A stretch of DNA of 64,000 nt from Pseudomonas graminis (GCF_013201545.1 NZ_CP053746.1:4788501-4852500), one strand, 5' to 3'; counted from the stretch's first letter, positions 25,588 to 35,555 are shown. Notes: generated by a model from the letters alone, not told the origin. Numbers and translations are program-made.

Positions 25588-26492
25588 TCATTCTCGATTG
25601 CGCCGACGCCTTCGATACCTGGCGGCAGCAGGCGCGCTGGCTGCTGAGCCATCAGATCAACCCGGATCAGGTGAGCTGGAGCGTGCAGCAGGACGCTGAC
25701 CTGTTTGCCAGCGACACCGACTACCCGGACGAGCCCGGTCCGTTCCGCGCGCGCATACCCCTCGAATTGCTGGAACTGCTGCAGAACGCCGCGCAATTCT
25801 GCGGCGATCAGCGCTGGACGCTGTTGTACGAAGTGCTCTGGCGCGTGAGCCATGGTGATCGCACGGCGATGCTGGCCGGCGACAAACTGGGCAGCGAACT
25901 GCACCGGCGCCTGAAACAGGTCAGCCGCGAAGCTCATCACCTGCATGCGTTTCTGCGCTTCGTGGCGTTGCCGGTGCTCGACAATGCCGAAGACGTCGCC
26001 GCCAAAGCAGCGTTACTGGAGATGTCCTGCCTGCCGGAATACGTTGCGTGGCACGAGCCAGCCCACGACATTCTGCGCACCGCCAGCGAGCACTTCATCG
26101 GGCGCATGGGCCGTCATCGCTGGATGATCGCGACGCCCAAAGACGGCGTGTTTTATGACGGCAAGCAATTGATTCATCAGCCGGTGTGCCCGGAGGCGTG
26201 GCAATCACTGGCACGCAATGCCGACGATCCCCATGGCAATTTGTGGTTGACTTATTACAGCCACATCTTCAATCCGGCCCGGCTGAATCCGAAAGTCATG
26301 CAGGGTCATCTGCCGGCGCGGTTCTGGAAGAACCTGCCAGAGGGGCCGTTGATTCCGGCATTGATCAGCGAGGCCCGTACCGGTGGCCAGCGTGATGGTC
26401 AGGCGCGAGAGATCGCCGAGCGCCGCGGCAAAGTGATCCGTGGCAAACCGGCGGTGCCCTCACCCGCAGCGGACACAAACCAGGCTCCGTAG
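25584..26492 (+). CDS. TIGR03915/DUF4130-family DNA metabolism protein, partner of the radical SAM protein
   Basis: The 302-aa protein matches the partner family of the radical-SAM repair protein. It begins MIILDCADAFDTWRQQARWLL, with the conserved stretch VSREAHHLHAFLRFV near residue 115 and FIGRMGRHRWMIATPKDGVFYDG near 170. The C-terminal PARFWKNLPEG leads into a basic tail. A related domain is found fused to some UdgX-type uracil-DNA glycosylases, which suggests damaged-DNA handling. The ATG at 25584 overlaps the preceding stop (ATGA), so both are translated together under the LexA-type operator. The activity itself is unknown. Confidence 0.85.
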   Translation: MIILDCADAFDTWRQQARWLLSHQINPDQVSWSVQQDADLFASDTDYPDEPGPFRARIPLELLELLQNAAQFCGDQRWTLLYEVLWRVSHGDRTAMLAGDKLGSELHRRLKQVSREAHHLHAFLRFVALPVLDNAEDVAAKAALLEMSCLPEYVAWHEPAHDILRTASEHFIGRMGRHRWMIATPKDGVFYDGKQLIHQPVCPEAWQSLARNADDPHGNLWLTYYSHIFNPARLNPKVMQGHLPARFWKNLPEGPLIPALISEARTGGQRDGQAREIAERRGKVIRGKPAVPSPAADTNQAP

Positions 26493-26517
26493 GAGCACCA
26501 GAAGTTTCTGTGCTCCG

Positions 26518-27585
26518 CTACTGATCGAGGCTGCCGACTGGATCAAATTCATGGTGGGCGGCGGTCTGCATGCCGGCAGTGCTGATGGGCGTGCCGAGTG
26601 CAGTACCGAAAAAGCGCACGGCCTCGCTGCTCAGGTCGCGGTGAATGCTTTCACGGTTGACGCCAATGGCGTCGGTGCACAGGCCAGGCTGGGTGGCGCG
26701 TTGCTCGTCATCGCAGGGCGCCATGAACACGAAATGCCCTGCCCCGGCGAACAGTTTGAAATCCGAGACATCGGGCAGCTTGCGCGCCAGCGCTTCGGCG
26801 TTCTTGTCGATGGCGAGCAGTTCGTCGCCGTCGCCGCTGTACAGCAACACCGGCACGTGCACATCCGCCAGCGTCTGCCGACCGAACATCAACCCCAGCG
26901 GTGCCATCAGCATCAATGCGCCTACGCGGGGATCGGCTTGGGCGTGCAGGTCTTCACGGTCTGCCACCAGTTCGCCCTGGGTTTTACAGGCGTCATGGTC
27001 CTGGGGCCGCTCGGTGCAGTAATGGCGCAAGCGCTGGAGATCAGGCTGGGCACCCGCCAGAATCAACGCCGTTTCGCCACCCGCCGAATAACCGATCACC
27101 CCGACCCGGCGCGCGCTGATGTATGGCGAGAGCATCGGGTCGATCAATGCGGCACTGATGGCTTCGGAGATTTGCAGGGGGCGACCGTAGAGATTGCTCA
27201 GGCTGCCCAGACGGCTGTGGTCCATGTAGTTGTCGCCCGGGTGGAACACCGCCACCACGACAAATCCCTTGCGTGCCAATGACGTCGCCAGGTCGTGCTG
27301 CGCGAGCGGTGTGCCGGTGTTGCCGTGGGACAGCATCAGCAGGGGGAAGCGGCCCATGGCAATGGTGGCGTCTTCCGACGCTTCAATGGGATACCCTTGA
27401 ACGCGGGTGATGTGTTCATCGTCGGTGGAGGGGTAAAAGGCGTAGGCGTGCATCGGCCGGGAATCCAGGGGATCGAGAAACGTCAGCTCGTGAAAGCCCA
27501 CGCTCCAGCTCTGCAGCTCGCTGGCTTGCACCGAAATCAGGCTGCCCAGCAGGCTGATCATCATCACTGCACAAAGACGCATCAT
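26518..27585 (-). CDS. Exported alpha/beta hydrolase (dienelactone hydrolase/PAF-acetylhydrolase-like)
   Basis: The protein (355 aa) has a signal peptide (MMRLCAVMMISLLGSLISVQA, cleavage after about residue 21) and an alpha/beta hydrolase domain. Ser166 lies in the nucleophile elbow GYSAGGE, the acid is likely in SGDGDELLA and the His in GAGHFVFMAP. Ester or lactone hydrolysis in the periplasm is likely; the substrate is unknown. An upstream extension of the frame lacks family similarity. The ATG at 27585, after GAGGGG, gives the signal peptide. Confidence 0.8.
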   Translation of the reverse strand: MMRLCAVMMISLLGSLISVQASELQSWSVGFHELTFLDPLDSRPMHAYAFYPSTDDEHITRVQGYPIEASEDATIAMGRFPLLMLSHGNTGTPLAQHDLATSLARKGFVVVAVFHPGDNYMDHSRLGSLSNLYGRPLQISEAISAALIDPMLSPYISARRVGVIGYSAGGETALILAGAQPDLQRLRHYCTERPQDHDACKTQGELVADREDLHAQADPRVGALMLMAPLGLMFGRQTLADVHVPVLLYSGDGDELLAIDKNAEALARKLPDVSDFKLFAGAGHFVFMAPCDDEQRATQPGLCTDAIGVNRESIHRDLSSEAVRFFGTALGTPISTAGMQTAAHHEFDPVGSLDQ

Positions 27586-27983
27586 TGCAATGCCCCTCAC
27601 CTTATCAATCCATCCCTGCCGATTCAGACGTTCAAGGCCCGAGGGCCCATAAAAACGGCGTCTGTCGCTATCTGACCCTTGGGGTTCGATAACATTCCGA
27701 AACGCTTGAGGATCAATGGTGCACAAGGCGGGCCAAGCTCGACTGATTAAAGACAATGGCCACCGCTTGACGCAGAACGGACCGAAGAGGCCGGCATTCT
27801 ACGGTGCTGCAAGGAGATTACGCGCAAAGATGTCATAAAGGCTGTCGCTGGGCTGAACACGGCGCCGTAAAACGGCGAAAGCCCCGCCTCCACCGGCATG
27901 GGGCCGGTGATGACAGGGCTTTCGGGTGACGCTTGTTCCCGCTTCGAGCCCCTTCGCGGGAGGAGCTCGCGTCGAGGACGATC
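27586..27983. other. 398-base gap with azoreductase terminator
   Basis: No gene is supported here. The part next to azoR holds a large hairpin; the rest (27600-27840) shows nothing recognisable beyond the probable promoter region of the exported hydrolase gene. Confidence 0.5.
27876..27924 (-). terminator. Hairpin downstream of azoR, probable terminator
   Basis: An outer 9-bp stem CGAAAGCCC/GGGCTTTCG (27876-27884, 27916-27924) encloses an inner CACCGGC/GCCGGTG hairpin. On the minus strand it is followed after a few bases by TTTT. Confidence 0.55.
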
Positions 27984-28589
27984 TTAGGCGAACAGCGTTT
28001 CGCTGATGTTTTTCTGCGCAGCGGCCATGGCGGCGGCACGCGGCTCGTCGCCATAAGCGAGGCCTTCGGCCACGACGAACTGCAGGTCGGTGACGCCGAT
28101 GAAACCGAATACGACCTTGAGCAAATCATCATGGCCCGCGCCACTCGGCAGGCCCTGATGCAGACCGCCCGTCGTCGAAACGACGATCACTTTCTTGCCC
28201 TTGCACAAACCTTCCGGACCCGCTTCGGTGTAACGGAAGGTGCGGCCGGCTACACAGATCCGGTCGATCCACGCCTTCAACTGGCTCGGGATGCTGAAGT
28301 TGTACATCGGCGCACCGATGACCACCACGTCAGCCGACAGGAACTCTTCAAGCGTGGCTTCGTTCGTCTCCACTTCCAGCTTCTGTGACGCATCACGACC
28401 TTCCACCGGCGTACCGGCAGCGGCCAGCGTCGCACCGGAGAAATGACTGAGCGGCTCATTCGCCAGATCGCGGTAAACCACCTGGGTATCCGGGGTGATG
28501 GCGGTAAAAGACTGAACCACACTGCGGCTCAACTGACGCGAAGCGGAGTGATCGCCGAGGATGCTGGAATCGATGTGCAAGAGTTTCAT
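27984..28589 (-). CDS. azoR: FMN-dependent NADH-azoreductase
   Basis: The 201-aa protein has the flavodoxin-like AzoR signature: [19 protein letters not shown] at the N terminus for FMN phosphate binding, [17 protein letters not shown] near residue 94, and VSTTGGLH near 138. AzoR enzymes reduce azo dyes and quinones with NADH via a ping-pong mechanism, and protect against thiol-reactive stress. It follows a LysR gene on the same strand across REP elements. Azoreductase genes in Pseudomonas are often controlled by an adjacent LysR protein, so regulation by that gene is plausible. Expression would need its own promoter in the REP-containing gap. Confidence 0.92.
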   Translation of the reverse strand: MKLLHIDSSILGDHSASRQLSRSVVQSFTAITPDTQVVYRDLANEPLSHFSGATLAAAGTPVEGRDASQKLEVETNEATLEEFLSADVVVIGAPMYNFSIPSQLKAWIDRICVAGRTFRYTEAGPEGLCKGKKVIVVSTTGGLHQGLPSGAGHDDLLKVVFGFIGVTDLQFVVAEGLAYGDEPRAAAMAAAQKNISETLFA

Positions 28590-28902
28590 AAGGTGCTCCC
28601 CAAGGTGAGAATCGCCGCCTGGCGATCGAGTGGCGTCATCCTACCGCTCGGAGCAATGCGTGATTAGCGGGTGGAAATGCGATAGATCGTCTCACCTGCA
28701 GGACAATCAAAAGATGGAGCACGAACGTTGGTTTGAGGGATCCTCGAAAAATCCTGATATTCACGGCCTCCACACTGGTCTCTTCCCGGCTGAAGCCGGT
28801 CCCACTAAAAGCAGCGCATTCAGCCAGTAAAATCCCGCCCAGCCGTTAGCGGGACCGGCTTCAGCCGGGAAGCAGTTGATCTGCTCTTGATGTTGAAAGC
28901 GC
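28590..28902. other. 313-base gap between lysR and azoR
   Basis: This gap holds a REPIN and the azoR leader (AAGGTGAG upstream of the start). No gene is visible. Confidence 0.5.
28777..28873. repeat. REPIN: inverted pair of REP units
   Basis: A unit at 28777-28805 and its inverted copy at 28848-28873 share the CCGGCTTCAGCCGG core and enclose about 42 bases. Confidence 0.8.
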
Positions 28903-29838
28903 TCAAAGATGTCGCGCCAACTCACATGCCTCCCGATCCGCTCTGGCATTCGCGCCAAAATCCTCCGCCAGCAAATCCACCAACCCCCGCACCGACGGCA
29001 ACAACCCCCGCCGCGACGGAAACACCGCATGAATCAACCCGCTCGGCGGCCGGAACCCCGGCAACACCTCAACCAGCCGCCCCTCATGCAACGAATGCCG
29101 AATCATGATCTCCGGCATCTGCACCATACCCACCCCCTCAACCGCCGCCCGGTGCAACGCATCCAGATCAGACGTCACAAAGCGCGGCTGATGGGGCACC
29201 TCAACCCGCTTATCGTCCGGCCCAATCAACGCCCAGCGGTGATCCCGGTTTGCCGGGGCCAGATCCATACTCGGCAGCCCCAGCAAATCCTGCGGCGTAC
29301 GCAGCGACAAACCCTCCACCAACGACGGTCGCGCCACCAGCTTCTGGACGCTCTCGCCCAACACCTTCATCACCAGATTCTCATCGTCCAGCGGCGGAAA
29401 CCGCACCCTCAGCGCGATGTCATAGCCCTCCCCCAACACATCTACCCGACGGTTGGTGCTCTCCACCTGAATCTGCACTTTCGGGTGCAGCACCAGAAAC
29501 CTGGCGATCGTGTCGCTCACCCCCATGGCCCCCAGTGCCGGCGGGCAACTGATGCGCACGATGCCCTGGGGCTCGGACCGCGATTGCTCAACCACCTTCT
29601 CGGCGGCATCGGCCTCCACCAGCATCGCCACACAGTGCCGGTAATAATCCAGACCCACCTCGGTCACCGTGAACTTCCGCGTAGTGCGCTGGATCAGCCG
29701 CACTCCCAGCCGATCCTCCAGCTGCGCGATGCGTCGACTGAGCTTGGTCTTCGGCACCTCGATCTTGCGCGCGGCGGCGGCGAACCCCTTGTTCTCGACC
29801 ACCTGCACGAAGTAGTACAAATCGTTGAAGTCGTACAC
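28903..29838 (-). CDS. LysR family transcriptional regulator
   Basis: The product (311 aa) starts MYDFNDLYYFVQVVENKGF, with a LysR helix-turn-helix over about residues 5-62 (KTKLSRRIAQLEDRLGVRL) and a substrate-binding domain of the DsdC/CrgA branch (PQGIVRISCPP near 91). The start is GTG at 29838; the ribosome site is weak. Upstream, divergently, lies copA with its own CueR operator. Downstream on the same strand is azoR. A role in controlling azoR or its own expression is inferred from position. The gene lies within 175 bases of copA but is unlikely to be part of copper control. Confidence 0.88.
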   Translation of the reverse strand: MYDFNDLYYFVQVVENKGFAAAARKIEVPKTKLSRRIAQLEDRLGVRLIQRTTRKFTVTEVGLDYYRHCVAMLVEADAAEKVVEQSRSEPQGIVRISCPPALGAMGVSDTIARFLVLHPKVQIQVESTNRRVDVLGEGYDIALRVRFPPLDDENLVMKVLGESVQKLVARPSLVEGLSLRTPQDLLGLPSMDLAPANRDHRWALIGPDDKRVEVPHQPRFVTSDLDALHRAAVEGVGMVQMPEIMIRHSLHEGRLVEVLPGFRPPSGLIHAVFPSRRGLLPSVRGLVDLLAEDFGANARADREACELARHL

Positions 29839-29951
29839 GGTATGCCGCTCGCCTGGCCAAAAGGGCTGAGATTGTCGCAGGTTGCAAATAGGCTGTCCTG
29901 CACGGCCTGGGCAAACGATCCGGCCAGAAAAAAACCATCACGGCACGCCCC

Positions 29952-29982
29952 TTGACCTTGCCAGACGGGCAAGGTTGATCCT
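29952..29982 (+). promoter_or_regulatory. CueR operator-promoter of copA
   Basis: The -35 box TTGACC (29952-29957) is separated by 19 bases from a -10-like GATCCT (29977-29982). The spacer carries the palindrome ACCTTGCC-N5-GGCAAGGT (29955-29975). The overlong 19-base spacer with a central dyad is the hallmark of MerR-family promoters, and this arm sequence matches CueR sites of Pseudomonas. Confidence 0.85.
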
Positions 29983-30013
29983 TACTGGCATTCGACTCAC
30001 CGGAGTGTCCACG

Positions 30014-32236
30014 ATGCCCAGTCCCGCAATAATCGATCTGCCCATTACCGGCATGACCTGCGCCAGCTGCGCAGGCCGGGTCGAGCGCGCCCTGCGCAAA
30101 GTGCCGGGCGTTCAAGTCGCCACGGTCAACCTCGCCAACGAACGCGCCCACGTCGAGGTCAGCGGGCAGATCGATCCCGCCGTGCTGTTAGCCGCCGTCG
30201 ACAAGGCGGGCTACGGCGCCAGCCTCGAACAGGATTCAGCCGTCCAGCAGGCCAACCAGCGCCAACGTCACGACACCGAGCGCTGGCAGTTGATCGTGGC
30301 CATCGTTCTCGCGCTGCCATTGGTGCTGCCGATGATCCTGCAACCGTTTGGCGTCCACGGGATGCTCCCGGCATGGCTGCAGTTCGCCCTGGCAACGCCG
30401 GTGCAATTTCTCCTCGGCGCGCGCTTTTACATAGCCGCGTGGAAAGCCGTGCGCGACGGTGCCGGCAACATGGATTTGCTCGTCGCGCTGGGCACCAGCG
30501 CCGGTTATGGGTTGAGCGTTTACCAGTGGCTAAGCGCTGCGCCCGGTTCGATGCCGCACCTGTACTTCGAGGCGTCGGCGGTGGTCATCGCCCTGGTCCT
30601 GCTCGGCAAATACCTGGAGAGCAGCGCCAAGCGCCAGACCGCCAGCGCGATTCGGGCGCTGGAAGCCTTGCGCCCCGACCGCGCGATCCGGCTGGTGAAC
30701 GGGCAGGAAGCGAACGTCGCCATCAGCGAATTGAGCGTCGGCGATACGGTGGTAGTGAAACCCGGCGAGCGCTTTCCGGTGGATGGCGAGGTGATCGAAG
30801 GCCAGAGCCACGCCGATGAAGCCCTTATCAGCGGCGAGAGCCTGCCGGTGCCGAAACAGCCCGGCGACAGGGTCACTGGCGGCGCGATCAATGGCGAAGG
30901 TCGGCTGCTGATCAGCACCCGGGCGCTGGGCGCGGAAACCGTGCTGGCGCGCATCATCCGTCTGGTGGAAGCCGCGCAGTCTGCCAAGGCGCCGATTCAG
31001 AAGCTGGTCGACAAAGTCAGTCAGGTGTTCGTACCGGTGGTCTTGTTGATAGCGGTCGCCACACTGACCGGCTGGCTGATGGCCGGTGCCTCACTGGAGA
31101 GCGCATTGATCAACGCCGTCACCGTGCTGGTCATCGCCTGCCCCTGCGCGCTGGGGCTAGCCACTCCCACCGCGATCATGGCCGGCACCGGCGTGGCCGC
31201 ACGCCACGGCATCCTCATCAAGGACGCCGAAGCCCTGGAACGCGCCCATGAAGTCACCACGGTGGTGTTCGACAAGACCGGCACGCTGACCTCCGGCACG
31301 CCGCGCATTGCCCACATGGTCGCGCTCGACGGTGACGAAAACAACGTGCTCGAACTGGCCGGTGCGCTGCAGCGTGGCAGCGAACACCCGTTGGCCAAAG
31401 CGGTGCTGGACGTAACCGCCGAGCGCGGCCTGAGGCTGGAGGCCGTCGGCAATAGCCGCGCGCTGGCCGGACGCGGTATCGCCGGGACCCTGCAAGGCCG
31501 CGAACTGGCGCTGGGTAATCACCGCTTGCTGCAAGAAAACGGCCTGAACGGGGACGCCCTGCACAAGCGCGCTCAGGCCTGGGAAGCCGAAGGCCGCACG
31601 CTGTCCTGGCTCATCGAATTGAGCCCGCAGCGTCAGGTGCTGGGCCTGTTTGCCTTCGGCGACACGCTGAAGACCGGCGCCGTTGAGGCCATCGCGCAAC
31701 TGAACGCCCGGCACATCAGCAGCCACTTGCTGACGGGTGACAATCGCGGCAGTGCGAGAGTCGTCGCGCAGGCCCTGGGCATCAGCGATGTTCACGCCGA
31801 GGTATTGCCTGCCGACAAAGCCGCGACCGTCGTGTCCCTGAAGGAAACCGGGGTGGTGGCGATGGTCGGTGACGGCATCAACGACGCCCCCGCCCTGGCC
31901 GCTGCCGACATTGGCATCGCCATGGGCGGCGGCACGGACGTCGCCATGCATGCCGCCGGCATCACCCTGATGCGCAGCGACCCACGGTTGATCCCCGCCG
32001 CCCTCGACATCAGCCGCAAGACCTACGCGAAGATCCGCCAGAATCTGTTCTGGGCCTTCTTCTATAACCTGATCGGCATTCCGCTGGCCGCGTTCGGCCT
32101 GCTCAATCCGGTGCTGGCCGGCGCGGCCATGGCCTTGTCGAGTGTCAGCGTCGTGAGCAACGCCCTGCTGTTGAAAACCTGGACACCCAAAGACGACCCC
32201 AAAGACAAGCCCAACCACACGGGAGACGCGTCATGA
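30014..32236 (+). CDS. copA: Cu(+)-exporting P1B-type ATPase
   Basis: The 740-aa inner-membrane pump exports Cu(I) to the periplasm. It has one N-terminal heavy-metal domain (GMTCASC, C16/C19), eight expected membrane helices, and the transport motif CPC in [13 protein letters not shown]. The phosphorylation loop [18 protein letters not shown] and [10 protein letters not shown] complete the core. Many P-type copper pumps have two metal domains; a single one is normal for Pseudomonas CueA. The ATG at 30014 is chosen because the metal domain begins right after it. The stop overlaps cueR by four bases, and a CueR-type promoter lies about 40 bases upstream. Confidence 0.95.
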   Translation: MPSPAIIDLPITGMTCASCAGRVERALRKVPGVQVATVNLANERAHVEVSGQIDPAVLLAAVDKAGYGASLEQDSAVQQANQRQRHDTERWQLIVAIVLALPLVLPMILQPFGVHGMLPAWLQFALATPVQFLLGARFYIAAWKAVRDGAGNMDLLVALGTSAGYGLSVYQWLSAAPGSMPHLYFEASAVVIALVLLGKYLESSAKRQTASAIRALEALRPDRAIRLVNGQEANVAISELSVGDTVVVKPGERFPVDGEVIEGQSHADEALISGESLPVPKQPGDRVTGGAINGEGRLLISTRALGAETVLARIIRLVEAAQSAKAPIQKLVDKVSQVFVPVVLLIAVATLTGWLMAGASLESALINAVTVLVIACPCALGLATPTAIMAGTGVAARHGILIKDAEALERAHEVTTVVFDKTGTLTSGTPRIAHMVALDGDENNVLELAGALQRGSEHPLAKAVLDVTAERGLRLEAVGNSRALAGRGIAGTLQGRELALGNHRLLQENGLNGDALHKRAQAWEAEGRTLSWLIELSPQRQVLGLFAFGDTLKTGAVEAIAQLNARHISSHLLTGDNRGSARVVAQALGISDVHAEVLPADKAATVVSLKETGVVAMVGDGINDAPALAAADIGIAMGGGTDVAMHAAGITLMRSDPRLIPAALDISRKTYAKIRQNLFWAFFYNLIGIPLAAFGLLNPVLAGAAMALSSVSVVSNALLLKTWTPKDDPKDKPNHTGDAS

Positions 32237-32646
32237 ACATCGGACAAGCCGCCAAACGCAGCGGCCTCAGCGCCAAGATGATTCGTTATTACGAATCCAT
32301 CGGCCTGCTGCCTGCCGCTGCCCGCACCGACAGCGGTTACCGCCTGTACGGCCCGGACGAGTTGCACACCCTCGCGTTCATCAAACGCTCGCGGGATCTG
32401 GGGTTTTCCCTGGAAGCGGTCGGCAAACTGCTGACCCTGTGGCAAGACCGCGGCCGCGCCAGCGCCGACGTCAAGGCGCTGGCGCACCAGCACATAGCCG
32501 AACTCAATCAGAAAATCGAGGAATTGGCCGGGCTGCGCGACACGCTGCAGAACCTGGTCAGCCACTGCCAGGGCGACCGTCGCCCGGACTGCCCGATTCT
32601 GGCGGACCTGGCGTCGAATGGCGGTCGCACCCATCAGCCCGGGTAA
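32233..32646 (+). CDS. cueR: Cu(I)-responsive MerR-family regulator
   Basis: The 137-aa MerR protein has an N-terminal winged helix ([21 protein letters not shown]), a dimerisation helix (about 80-110) and the copper-binding loop with C112 and C120 in [10 protein letters not shown], spaced as in CueR. CueR with Cu(I) twists the 19-base-spacer promoter and activates copA. The gene is translationally coupled to copA (ATGA), so the regulator feeds back on its own expression through the copA promoter. Confidence 0.95.
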   Translation: MNIGQAAKRSGLSAKMIRYYESIGLLPAAARTDSGYRLYGPDELHTLAFIKRSRDLGFSLEAVGKLLTLWQDRGRASADVKALAHQHIAELNQKIEELAGLRDTLQNLVSHCQGDRRPDCPILADLASNGGRTHQPG

Positions 32647-32950
32647 GCCCTCAAGGCACCTGTGCCCCCGGATCACTACGGAGGTGTCAGCGCAGAACAA
32701 TGCGGTCTTCGGGCGCGAACAGTCATTCGTCGCAGGGGAGCTCACAAACGTGCAAATCGAAGTGATGCCGCACGCGCAAAATTAGGGCGGTGGTTTGAGA
32801 TAACTGGCGTTTTGGGGTGTTTGCCCCCGTTGCAAGGGAATACCAAAAAAATCCCTAACGGAGGTGCTTAGAGCTCAGGACGGAAGGCGTTATGAATAAT
32901 GGTTGGCTGATGAGAGGGGGCGGTATCAAACAGCCCATCTCAATGCTTTC
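32647..32950. other. 304-base gap with no supported feature
   Basis: The gap is less GC-rich than its surroundings. A weak AGGGA/TCCCT hairpin around an A-rich loop lies near 32835-32857. A possible 31-codon frame from 32892 on the plus strand runs antisense into the acyl carrier protein gene and is not convincing. Confidence 0.4.
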
Positions 32951-33193
32951 TCAGCGGGCTTTGGTGAAAATCAAATCGATTGCCTGACCAACCGTCTTAA
33001 TAGATTCAGCTTCGTCATCCGTTATCACAGTCTCGAACTCGTCTTCCACCGCCATCATTAGCTCTACTAGGTCGAGTGAGTCAGCGCCCAAGTCGTCGAT
33101 GAACCTCGACTTCTCAGAAACGTCCCCTTCAGGAACACCAACTTTATTGGCGATTATTTCCTTAATCCTGGAAGAAATATCAGCCTTGTCCAT
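32951..33193 (-). CDS. Acyl carrier protein (orphan paralogue)
   Basis: The 80-aa protein is a complete acyl carrier protein. The 4'-phosphopantetheine attachment serine is S39 in [15 protein letters not shown], within the four-helix ACP core. It carries acyl chains as thioesters for fatty acid, lipid A or secondary-metabolite enzymes. No fab, polyketide or other acyl-chain gene is nearby, and the base composition is visibly AT-richer than its neighbours. It is therefore probably not the housekeeping acpP, but an acquired or specialised paralogue. The ATG is preceded by AAGAGG about 6 bases upstream. Confidence 0.88.
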   Translation of the reverse strand: MDKADISSRIKEIIANKVGVPEGDVSEKSRFIDDLGADSLDLVELMMAVEDEFETVITDDEAESIKTVGQAIDLIFTKAR

Positions 33194-33542
33194 GGCACAC
33201 CTCTTTTTTCGTTGGTTGAGTACAATGTTTCGAATTCTCCCCCCGGTAGCCGTGCCCGACTACTGTCAGAAATGACAGGTTTTGCTCGAGAACCTTGCCA
33301 TTTCGATGAGCGGCACTGTGTTGCAAGCCCGGCATTCAGTTTTCAACCCGCACTCATGGGTTTGCTCGCCATCCACTCCGCGACTTGCAGCGCAACGGCG
33401 TTTCCGACTGATAGCCTCTGCAAGGCTGCCCGTATCCAGTCCGACGCAAAGCCCATCATACTGAGGATGCGTATGACTCCCCAGCATAAAAAGTCCATTC
33501 GAGCCTGTGGCAGAATGCCTCCTTTGAAACCGGAAACACCTG
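33194..33542. other. 349-base gap with no supported gene
   Basis: Open frames on both strands (about 110 codons each) show no family similarity or clear ribosome sites. The stretch separates the orphan acyl carrier protein gene from the MmcQ/YjbR gene and probably holds their divergent promoters. Confidence 0.4.
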
Positions 33543-33887
33543 ATGGAAATTGAAGCAGTCGCGACGTTCTGCCTGAATCTTCCGGGCACGCGGGAGGATT
33601 ACAAATGGGGCGGTGTCAGGGTGTTCTCCATCGCCGACACCAAGATGTTCGCGGTGATGGGCCTGGCGGGGAATGACCTGTCGTTCAAGGTCGGCGCCGA
33701 GCTGTTCCTCGGCTACGTTGACCGTCCGGGCGTGCGCCCTGCGCCGTACCTGGCCCGCGCTCACTGGATCACCCTCACCTACCCGTTCGCCATGGGCGAG
33801 GCCGAGCTGAAGGATGTGCTGACCCGCTCCCATCAACTGGTGGTCGGCAAGCTGTCGAAGCGCCGGCAGGTGGCGTTGAAGCTGTAA
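33543..33887 (+). CDS. MmcQ/YjbR family DNA-binding-type protein
   Basis: The protein (114 aa) matches the MmcQ/YjbR family: LPGTREDYKWGGVRVFSIADTKMF at the N terminus, then LSFKV, and WITLTYPFAMGEAELKDVLTRSHQLV near the C terminus. The family has a CyaY-like/double-wing fold and is often annotated as DNA-binding, but its role is poorly defined. It appears to be a single-gene unit on the plus strand, convergent with DUF1294. Confidence 0.85.
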   Translation: MEIEAVATFCLNLPGTREDYKWGGVRVFSIADTKMFAVMGLAGNDLSFKVGAELFLGYVDRPGVRPAPYLARAHWITLTYPFAMGEAELKDVLTRSHQLVVGKLSKRRQVALKL

Positions 33888-33916
33888 TCGCGCCATCCCG
33901 CCTTTACGCGAGTCCT

Positions 33917-34360
33917 TTAGAACAGATGGCGGGAAATCAGGCGACCGCCGAACAGCAGACGGTCCATCCAGAACAGTTCGTGCAGCAGCACAATCAGCCA
34001 GAACAGCAACTGGTAGGAAAACTTGCGGGTCTTGTGGCGGAACACCTGCTGGGCCAGCAGTGCGCCGGGCCAGCCACCGAGCAGTTCCATCCCGTGCAGC
34101 AGCTTTTCCGGCGTACGCTGGCCGCCGTGCCGGGCCTGCTGCTTGTCGTAGCCGTACAAGGCAAAGGCAATAACGCTCATCAGCGCGTAGATCGCCGCCG
34201 GCAGCCAGCTGCCGCCGCGCGTCCAATACGTCACGACCCCGTAAACCGGCAAGCCGCACAGCAACAAGAGCGCCAGGAGCTTGAGTTTCAGGAAGCGCAC
34301 CGCAACAGGCTTGCCAGCAGCCGGTCGACCCGGGTTTTGCGGTTCAAAGCGGTGAGTCAT
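33917..34360 (-). CDS. DUF1294 membrane protein
   Basis: The 147-aa protein shows the DUF1294 signature: [38 protein letters not shown] (spanning about residues 66-103), followed by [10 protein letters not shown]. Two hydrophobic stretches near residues 25-42 and 52-68 and one near 118-132 indicate an inner-membrane protein. Many DUF1294 proteins also carry a cold-shock domain; this one does not. It starts 7 bases after the uppP stop, so the two genes are co-transcribed. No function is known. Confidence 0.85.
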   Translation of the reverse strand: MTHRFEPQNPGRPAAGKPVAVRFLKLKLLALLLLCGLPVYGVVTYWTRGGSWLPAAIYALMSVIAFALYGYDKQQARHGGQRTPEKLLHGMELLGGWPGALLAQQVFRHKTRKFSYQLLFWLIVLLHELFWMDRLLFGGRLISRHLF

Positions 34361-34367
34361 TGAAAGA

Positions 34368-35201
34368 TCAGCCCTGCACGCTGGACCAGTCGACCCAGCC
34401 GAATTGCCAGGTCGCCAGAATCAGCAAACCGAAGGCGATGCGGTACCAGGCGAACACGTCGTAGCTGTGGGTGGCGATGAACTTGAGCAAGCCGCGCACG
34501 GCGATCATCGCGAAGATGAACGCGGCGATGAAGCCGATCGCGAAGACTGGCAAATCGCCAGGCTGGAACAGGTCTCGGTATTTGTAACCGGAGTACACCG
34601 AAGCCGCGATCATGGTCGGCATCGCCAGAAAGAACGAAAACTCGGTGGCGGTTTTGCGCGACAGGCCGAACAGCAGCCCGCCGATGATGGTCGAGCCCGA
34701 CCGCGAGGTGCCGGGGATCATCGCCAGGCATTGCGCGAAGCCGACCTTCAACGCATCCACCCACGTCATCTCATCCACGGTTTCGGCGTGAATCGCATGC
34801 TCGCGGCGCTCGGCCCAGAGCATGATGAAGCCGCCGACCACCAGTGCAACGGCCACGGTGACCGGGTTGAACAGGTATTCGTGGATCAGGTCGGAAAACA
34901 GCACCCCGAGGACCATGGCCGGCAGCACGCCGATGATCAGGTTGAGGGTGAATCGGCGCGCCTCGGGCCGCGTCGGCAAACCGCTGACGACGTCGAGGAT
35001 CTTGCGGCGAAACTCCCACATCACTGCGAGGATCGCCCCCAGTTGAATGATGATATTGAACGCCATCGCGCGCTCGCCGCCAAAGCCGATCAGATCAGCG
35101 ACGATGATCTGATGACCCGTGCTGGAGATCGGCAGAAATTCCGTCAGCCCTTCTACAACCCCAAGTATCAGCGCCTGTGCAGCGGTCCAAAGATCCATCA
35201 T
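34368..35201 (-). CDS. uppP: Undecaprenyl-diphosphate phosphatase
   Basis: The 277-aa polytopic membrane protein (about eight helices) has both catalytic signatures of the BacA/UppP family: [14 protein letters not shown] near residue 17 and [10 protein letters not shown] near 161. It removes a phosphate from undecaprenyl diphosphate, recycling the lipid carrier for peptidoglycan and other glycans, and gives bacitracin resistance when overexpressed. Two adjacent ATG codons are available at the start. It is the first gene of a two-gene unit with DUF1294. Confidence 0.94.
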   Translation of the reverse strand: MMDLWTAAQALILGVVEGLTEFLPISSTGHQIIVADLIGFGGERAMAFNIIIQLGAILAVMWEFRRKILDVVSGLPTRPEARRFTLNLIIGVLPAMVLGVLFSDLIHEYLFNPVTVAVALVVGGFIMLWAERREHAIHAETVDEMTWVDALKVGFAQCLAMIPGTSRSGSTIIGGLLFGLSRKTATEFSFFLAMPTMIAASVYSGYKYRDLFQPGDLPVFAIGFIAAFIFAMIAVRGLLKFIATHSYDVFAWYRIAFGLLILATWQFGWVDWSSVQG

Positions 35202-35555
35202 TCCCCCGGCTGGAACCTGCTCATGGCAAGGCTCTCTTGATATGTATTACAAACTGTTGCGCGAACGATAAACGCTCGAGCGTAAAAAAAGCATGAACGC
35301 TGAAGCGGTCTGGCTCGGGCATGAGCGCGGCGATGCTAGCAGACCTTTCTGACGAACGCGCTAGCATGAATACTGGCGCGAAGCCTTTGACGTTCACCCC
35401 GTGCCCGTTACATTTCCTCTATGAGCGTCGCTGGATGCCCTGACGGTTTTCCGCTGCCTTTTCAGACGCTTCCGACGCATCATCGCCCCCCACCTCGGGC
35501 GATAAAGCGCCTACAATCGCCGACCCGTTTTTCCACCGTTTCTTCAGGAGTTGCC
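35202..35555. other. 354-base gap between uppP and pnuC
   Basis: No gene is visible here; this is a divergent promoter region. On the plus strand TTGACG (35387-35392), a 16-base spacer and TACATT (35409-35414) form a candidate sigma70 promoter for pnuC. Confidence 0.4.

Noticed and set aside
33212..33553. Possible 113-codon gene between the ACP and MmcQ/YjbR genes
   Set aside because: No motif, poor start context, and it overlaps the start of the better supported MmcQ/YjbR gene; the opposite frame is no better.
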